This document shows, in pieces, positions 57,399-64,000 of a DNA stretch of 64,000 bases. The notes below the pieces were generated by a model. It was not told the DNA's origin, searched no databases, and saw only the letters and a program-made list of their open reading frames with translations. The translations under genes and the position numbers were made by a program. The number at the start of each line of letters is the position of its first letter. The first letter of the stretch is position 1. The DNA is from Fasciolopsis buskii. Its lineage: Eukaryota; Platyhelminthes; Trematoda; Plagiorchiida; Fasciolidae. The stretch lies in contig LUCM01000727.1 in assembly GCA_008360955.1 (NCBI GenBank), positions 124,001 through 188,000 on the forward strand, read 5' to 3'.

Positions 57399-59754
57399 AT
57401 AGGTGTAGTCATGTTTTTAGCACTCAATGGTGTGTTTACGGGATCTTTCTGCCTGTTGCCCTTTTGCTAATGGAAATTTATTTGACATTCCCGTGGACTT
57501 CCGTGTTTGCGGATGTGTCGGTTCTAGTGTTGTATGATGGACATATATGTGCTTGCGTTCACTGACTTTCGGAGAATCGTTCTATTTTCTTTATAACTCC
57601 ACGGTATGAATCACTGATCTGTACTCAATTTTATTTTCACGTCGTTTTACTGTCTTTTCTCTCTTTCCAACCATTTCAAGGATGCATATGTTGAATAAAG
57701 TTTATGGTATTTGAAGTGTGTAAATACACTCGTTACCTTTTTAAAGTCTGTCTATCCCATACCATTTGGCAGGGGAAGATGCAACTTAAAATTAAATGAA
57801 ACTGTTTGTTTTATTTGTAGCATTTGGCTCCTTTGCATAATCGCTTGTTTAATGAGATGAATGTTGTTCAATCGTCAGCGAACAAACAATACTGGTCTGG
57901 TAAAACGGTACTCGACCAGACGTGGATCCACTGTTATTATCAGAATAGACGGATGCATTTCGGAATTCCATTGAGTGTAATTATTCTGATGCATTTTGCA
58001 CCCCTCTGATGATGAATATCAATTGTACTTTTCACTTATGTGGCTCAATGGTCTCTATTTTTTGTATTGACCAATCTGAACAGCTTTATTTGATTTGCTT
58101 CACAGATGAATTGAAAAAAATTGCGGTCATTCACTATGGTGTATATATTATCTTCAAGTCGAGGAATTTGTTCATTTGTAGGCCGTGAAATTGGGGCGCA
58201 TTTAGACCCCAACATCCACATCCAAATATCCTGTTATCGACCATTTGTTTGCCCGCAGCGCTTGCTCTTACATAAAATGTTGAGTACTTTAACAAGAATA
58301 GATTTATCCAAATATGGTGTATATTGATATGAGCTTATAGTGCTGCGATGGTCGCGACCAGTCTGTCGAAGAACTTGCGTTTATCTGTCAGCATCAGAAC
58401 AGGGGATTTATGGTGTTGTGGTTGACTAGCAATCAGTCCTAGTGACCCGGAACTCTCAACATATTTGTTTTTCTTCAGTGAACTTGGATTGTGTCAGGTG
58501 TTGAATGATGAGGATGGAAAATTCCAGTTATCGTTATCACTACGTAAATTCTCTAGGCTAAGCGACTGCTGTTTAAAGACGTTCAGTTGACCGTTCAAGG
58601 TCAGGTGCAAGGAATGTTAATGAATAGTGCCTTGATTGAGTAAACCTCTGAGATCACTGAAAGCCCCTCCAAGTTATCTGGAATATAATGTAAAGTTCCG
58701 TCGAAAGATATATGGACTACACTAAATAAATATCCTCCCAAAAGTTAGTCGTCTGAACTTCAGCAAGATCTGTCAGCGGAAGCGATAAAGAGAGCTCTTC
58801 TTAGATTACAGAGGGCGGTAATATGACCTACGATTATCCCAAGAGATGTGTGTCAGCCTGTATTTTTGAGCTGCGCAGGCCGAATAAAGCCTAAATTCGA
58901 TCATGAACTTCCCGGTTTGTCATCTTGAGTAGAGATTTTAGGAGATACCGTTTCGAGGTTAATCACAAGTATTTTGGCAGAGTGTAGTCACATGCGTCTA
59001 AAACAGCCTGCATAGTTTAGTTACTTCGTAAAACGATTACTGAGATACAAGCAGTATACTATGTGTGTTGATGTAAGCAACTGCATTTCCTCGAGGAATG
59101 CGACCGACTTGGTAATTGATGCCCGTATGAGTACCTTGTATTCGTCTGTCTGGTTATGCATCGAATCGTGAACAACATTTTCTCATAGTCTGCACTGTAT
59201 TCCCTCAAAAACGAATGAGAGCACGGACTAGTACTTATTCACTTTGAATGATTAGCACAAATTCTTGCAGACGGTCCCACGGATGCTTCAAACGCTGAGC
59301 TTTAGGAACGAAAGACTCAGGTTCCATTTTCGGGGGACGTCGGATGGTGGTTTCGATTAACGTTCTCCCTAGCCCACACTTACTTTCACAGAACAAATTG
59401 GCGAGTAAGCTCATTTTTGCTGATCAATATTTATGCCAGCGCAACGCGACTAAACCTTACAGATACGGCCGAGGAAAGAAATAAGTGGGACCACGAATTT
59501 CACACATATCATCATACGGGTTTATTTGGAAACCGGAAGTAAGGATGCACCACATTCCAAGTGTTAGCTACCTACCTGGTTAAACACGGGCCATGGAATG
59601 TTGAGTGGGGGAGGGTTGATGCCATATTAACAAAATTGGTACTTACCACACAGACTATGCTGATACATCCCAATCCAGTTTACAAATAAACCGATAAAAT
59701 GATACGTGAGATCCAAAACCCCACTTATTTATTACCTTTGATATATATCAAATT
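57399..59754. other. No gene recognised
   Basis: AT-rich, with short frames only (up to 68 codons). No domain, RNA gene or repeat seen. Confidence 0.45.
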
Positions 59755-59935
59755 TGATTGTAAAACTTGCCCTGAGAAAGACTACCCACGGTAGTCGAAA
59801 CGTTGGCGCATTACATCTACCAACAATGCTGTGTTATTAGCATTATATCACTCACAATTAAAACCACTACATGGCACATCGATTTCTCGATACAATCCTC
59901 ACATCATTTGGTCCTGATATCCCAAATTTATATTC
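59755..59935 (+). mobile_element. PLE-terminus-like repeat, linear copy
   Basis: Starts near gtaaaacttgccctgag, continues through the hammerhead-like hairpin and an acatctaccaacaat block, then ctcacaattaaaacc, and ends near ggtcctgatatccc. Its parts are found at 35655-35905, partly inverted. Read as a whole it shows the original order of the repeat. There is no coding sequence next to it. Confidence 0.5.
59772..59801 (+). ncRNA. Hammerhead-like hairpin motif, copy 2
   Basis: CTGAGAAA, then stem GACTACC (59780-59786), loop CAC and GGTAGTC (59790-59796), then GAAAC (59797-59801). It matches the hammerhead CUGA and GAAAC core strands around a perfect stem II. The position corresponding to the catalytic G8 reads A. 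Penelope-like elements are known to carry hammerhead ribozymes in their terminal repeats, which makes this reading reasonable. Confidence 0.4.
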
Positions 59936-62350
59936 ATTAATATTGGAATGACTAAGAGTTACTGAGAACCACGTTATTTTGCCAATGCATCTTCTCCAAA
60001 TATGAAATGTGGGATTATTCGGATAACAGATCTTTCTAGACGCGGAAGATTTCGGACATTTTCAGTTCGAACAATTTTTTTTATTCTGTTCCGACCCATC
60101 CACTAATTAGTTTTGCCGAACTCTCAATCCAACCATTGTCCCCTATCTAGTTCGATCGAGCGGGTACACTGCGATATGAATCAGTGAACTACAATCACAC
60201 GCATACTAGCCGGTCTATGATCTTAAGTTTCTGCCATCCGGCCAGGATTATTAATTGATCTCTCAGATCCGTCCAGTGGATTTTCTACCTGTTTAACAAG
60301 TCCTATTGCTTGCGGCTGGGGGGATTGTTGTAGACTGTACCACATGAGGAAGCGCTGCATGTATACCTCAGGAAGCGCAATCACCAGTTCTGTAATGCTG
60401 GCTTCAGGTGAGCACGGTTCTATAGTATCATTTCTTTGGACGCTGCGGCTACCTTAGAGTGAACACTAGGTGTCTTCTACATTTTAGAATCGGATTTCAG
60501 CTCAAATTTGTTATCCGATAAATGAAAATTAATGCTTAACATGGATGACAAAGCAGTTATGCTTTAAGAAATACTTGTGCCTGAATGATTACATAGCATC
60601 GCCTGGTTAGTTGAAAATTGATGAAACATTTGATCGTTTCAAACTGCTGGTATAACTGTGGCGTGTATTCCTACGGACAGTAGGCCGAGTGACTGGCGTA
60701 CAGAGACGAATTGTCTTCAAAGTTAAGGTAAGGCTGCGCAACACAATTTATTCAGCGCACAAACCAGGAAAGTGATGAAAAAAGTAACTCCCGTTGAACC
60801 TGTTAATCGCTCAGTATTCAGTACAAGAGGAAACCGACAGCATCTCTTCGGAATGACTCTATCTGGTGTGGCCAACATGTATAACCTCAAAATAGCCGGC
60901 AAAACATGCAATAGCACCTCTAATTCCAATGTGAAAGTTGAATAAAAAGAGGCGATTTGGAGTTTGATTGCATAACTTCCTTATCTAACGTTCTTCGCAG
61001 TCAATTGGGGAGAATGAGGAGGATTTTATAAATGACTTTCAGATCAAATGAGACGCTTTGAGCTATGAGAAAGGCTAGGCTAAGTCAATGAATAGCGCTT
61101 TGTTCATCTAGTGGTCCGGTTATTCCAAAAAACTACATGACTTGCAGTTTTATTATATTATTACTCGTGAATAATCCTTGATCCGTCCATATCCCGAATC
61201 ATCCATTCTCTTGGATGTGCAAGAGTGGACAACTGTTGTTATGGGAAGTTTTGCAAACTACGCGTTTCTCTGTTCCCAACAAAAGATACGTCCGTACTAC
61301 ACAATGAGCTTGGACACAGCTATCATATGGTGCATGCGAGACGAAAAATGGAACAATAATTACTTGCCACAGTGGTCTCTGGTTTTCGATATGAGTTATT
61401 ATTAAAATCGCCCAATTAACTTTCTGACTCCTTAATTTGGACAGACTATTTACGTGCACACTCGTATGGCACGTCTCTCTGTCCAATAAACAGACAGAGG
61501 TTTAGAATAAGAAAGTTAATTACTAGAATTCACATAATTCAGAGGCATTAGAATAGATAAGAAATCCGTCAACTCTCTCGGGCTGTGCAGACTGTTGGGC
61601 TAGGAAAATACAACTTGTCAGGTAGAGTGACGCGATCCCACGAATCGGTGCAATAACATTAGAATAAGATGCGTTCGAAAGCTTGTGAATGGGATGGGGA
61701 AATGTGATTTGAAATATGCTGTCGAATCTAGTCAGTATGTTCGGTTAAAGTTTGAAGATTGAGGGTGGGAATCGGATGTTTTTATGAGAGTTCATTGCGG
61801 AATAAGTGAAATGAGACCGAGAGGGAGAGGTATCCAGCACTGCATCACGAAAACATGGGTGACAACTGTTTCTCATACTAAATTTTAGAGCTGATAAAAT
61901 GCGAAACATATGCATATCGCGAATGGAATTCTCTCACCGGATGGGAATATTACACCAGTCGCGAAGTTATGAGCGTGTCTGCGTATATGTTTGCATTTCT
62001 GAGGAGTACAAAGCAGTGACACCATCTGTACGAAGGAACTACTGATCTTACGCAACTGAAGGGTCATTCATTTTATCCTGCCAGGCTGCCTTGGGTAGCA
62101 TATTCTATTCACTAATGAAACTGCACTTTTTCAGCGTACACGCCACCCATTTATGATGTTCCCGTTGTAATCGTGTTTGTCCCTTTCATATCCAACTGTG
62201 TACGATGGACAACAGGCCGCGCAGCTGACCTCATATACTTCGTAATTCATTCGTAAAACTGCGATGACACTACAAAAATCGGAGATAGCGCTTGGCATTA
62301 CGTGCAGTATGAACAGGGTTAACCTATCAAAAGTTAACAAGTTCCTCAGA
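59936..62350. other. No gene recognised
   Basis: Frames of up to 95 codons on both strands (61178-61405 plus, 61199-61486 minus overlap each other). No domain or splice context supports them. Confidence 0.4.
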
Positions 62351-62362
62351 CTTTGGTCTGCT

Positions 62363-62490
62363 AGTCAGTCAGTCAGTTAGTCAGTCAATCGGTCAGTCTC
62401 TCTGCGCGTCTGCTTGTCTGTTCCTCCCGATATCTGTCCGTTTCCCTGTTTGTTTATTTATCCGACTATCTCTCTGTCCGTCTGGCATAT
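62363..62490. repeat. AGTC tetranucleotide run and degenerate tail
   Basis: AGTC units repeat with few errors at 62363-62397. They grade into an imperfect CTGTCCGT-like pyrimidine-rich stretch to about 62490. Confidence 0.8.
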
Positions 62491-63550
62491 ATCCGGCCAA
62501 CATGTCATGAAATTGCTTAGCTCACTTGTTTTTTACTTTTAGTACTCTAAGATTGGCCTCTTTGGTGACAGATGATCCTAGATAATATCTGCCGTCTAAT
62601 AAACAGTCGTGTTACGGAACTTGTTTCTCTATGAAGAACGAGGACAACGTACGTCAAAGTGCTTCATCAACGAAATTTTCACAGTCTGATATTTCAGATC
62701 ACTCTGTCGTGATTTTTCTCGTTTGGTGAGTATTTTTTTCACTGATCACAAATTCATACGCGCTAGCCCTCGTAATGGTTGTGGTGGATAGTACATTCAT
62801 TTGAGAGCAAACACGACGAGTTTGAAGTGGGAAAAATTGGCTAAAACGAGCCAGTTGTCTGCTTCACAGATGAAGTCTAAGTAATCCCACAAAATTCGAA
62901 TTTTGAACTTTCCACAAACCAGGGGTTCATTAGTGATTCGAGGACAAAATTTTTCTTTTGAAAAAAGACGGAATGGGCCAGGAGATTGTGAAACGGTTGT
63001 GACATTTTTACCTTGATCGAACTAAGAACGCTTTGACTGGAGCCAACCGTTTTTCCAGAGATAATTTACAAGTCACACAGGACCCGTTTAATTGGGTTTG
63101 AACGTTTCATTCGGAGTGTGGCCAGATTTTTATCAGTTAGCAAGTTCGTTTTGATCGATAGCGTTAAAGAAGTTGGGGAAGTAGCCTAATTGGAAATCCT
63201 CGTCACGATCGTTGCAACTACCACTGACTACGCTGACGTAACGGTTTGCTCAATTTGCTTCTAGTCAAAAGGTAGTTGTGTGCCGTGGAAGTGAGCTGGA
63301 CTGTATGACAACTCTTTCTTCATTCTTATTTGATAAGTTAGCTTACAGAAGCTTTCTGATCTGTGGCTTAGGGAGGAGTCAGGGGATCTCAGTGACGGTT
63401 ACTATGATGGACTTATTTAACTCGATATATGCTACTAAACGTCATAGTTTGGACTTATAATGGTAAAACTGAATGGCTCTCCCAGATGTTTGCTATTTTC
63501 TCAGTCGTAGTAGTGACGCGGGTATGCTAGACTCACGTGCATTGATTGCA
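62491..63550. other. No gene recognised
   Basis: One short frame (63278-63460) and no domain; may be the downstream flank or an intron of the ORF at 63551-63970. Confidence 0.35.
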
Positions 63551-63970
63551 TCAAAAAGAATTTAGATAAATTTTCAGAGATTCCAATTTTGCTTGTGCTG
63601 TGGTATAAAACAGTGATGATTGATCTTCTTTGCCTGCGATACCAGCCACAAAGTCCGCCCGATTTCCATCTGGATTGGAGATAAACGATATTACTATTTC
63701 CAATGAGAACCCAACTTCAGCCGGAAAGCTCAGGATGTTCTGAGCCCAACCGCATTTAGCGCACTGAGTGGAAAAGATTTGGCCGCTTAGATTTAGTGTT
63801 TGTTTTGACAAACTTCTTTCGTTCAGATCAACGTCTGGACACGGGTATCCAGGTTTGATTAAATCAGACGCTGTAATACAGCCGCTAAGCTGCCATTGTT
63901 GCTCTCTGGCTGCCGTCACCCGGTTACTGGATCCTATTGTTTGGACCGCAGTGGATGGTGTAAGCCGAAG
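63551..63970 (-). CDS. Possible coding exon, function unknown
   Basis: After an acceptor-like ccctgtactag the minus strand stays open for 139 residues to a stop at 63551-63553. It has spaced cysteines (GCITASDL, YPCPDVDL, CAKCGWAQN) and alternating hydrophobic stretches (VGFSLEIVISF) that suit a secreted or extracellular domain. The family is not recognised, and a further exon would lie outside the window. A chance ORF of this length is possible. Confidence 0.3.
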   Translation of the reverse strand, partial: LRLTPSTAVQTIGSSNRVTAAREQQWQLSGCITASDLIKPGYPCPDVDLNERSLSKQTLNLSGQIFSTQCAKCGWAQNILSFPAEVGFSLEIVISFISNPDGNRADFVAGIAGKEDQSSLFYTTAQAKLESLKIYLNSF

Positions 63971-64000
63971 CTAGTACAGGGCACTCAGTTTTGCAAGGAA

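Noticed and set aside
63768..63974. 68-codon plus-strand frame at the right edge
   Set aside because: Antisense to a longer, more protein-like minus-strand frame, with no domain.

Overview
The window looks like nuclear DNA of a parasitic flatworm, most likely a digenean trematode. It has few genes, long AT-leaning intergenic stretches and TA microsatellites. It carries many decayed non-LTR retrotransposons of an RTE-like type, Penelope-like element (PLE) remnants, and coding regions split by introns. No rRNA, CRISPR array or bacterial-style operon was seen. The organism call is an inference from protein style and transposon content, not from a marker gene.

Three protein-coding loci can be supported. 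(1) 12093-13415 (+) encodes a spliceosomal RRM protein of the RBMX2/Ist3 family, in one exon. (2) 30259-31827 (-) encodes a divergent kinesin light chain-like protein (coiled coil plus TPRs), also in one exon. (3) Exons on the minus strand between 41.3 and 40.5 kb encode a single-pass membrane segment and a basic juxtamembrane tail, joined in a compatible reading phase. A 33.97-33.06 kb minus-strand exon encodes a Ser/Thr/Pro-rich tail and may belong to the same or a neighbouring gene. Two further exon-like ORFs (39.3-39.6 kb, 63.55-63.97 kb) are weaker.

The rest is mostly transposon-derived or unassigned. 2.6-3.1 kb holds a remnant of a reverse transcriptase. 6.87-11.90 kb holds two copies of one RTE-like family (family A) joined tail to tail, giving an inverted repeat of about 1.9 kb whose right end abuts the RBMX2-like gene. 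20.26-21.34 kb holds leader and endonuclease pieces of the same family, again facing each other. 21.94-26.61 kb is flanked by near-identical 835-bp inverted arms and contains a 5'-truncated PLE with an intact GIY-YIG domain between TA microsatellites. 26.6-30.0 kb holds another family A leader and a decayed full-length relative (family B), both on the minus strand. 41.55-44.62 kb holds a fifth, heavily decayed family A copy.

Two repeat families stand out. A 1,448-bp unclassified unit is present in full at 46.52-47.97 kb (inverted) and 55.95-57.40 kb, and truncated at 35.92-36.91 kb. A PLE-terminus-like repeat with a hammerhead-like hairpin lies at 35.7-35.9 and 59.76-59.94 kb; the first copy is folded into an inverted repeat and abuts the truncated 1.45-kb unit.

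The genes show no sign of functional linkage. The main interest lies in how transposons have shaped the locus, in the two uninterrupted genes, and in the unclassified repeats.
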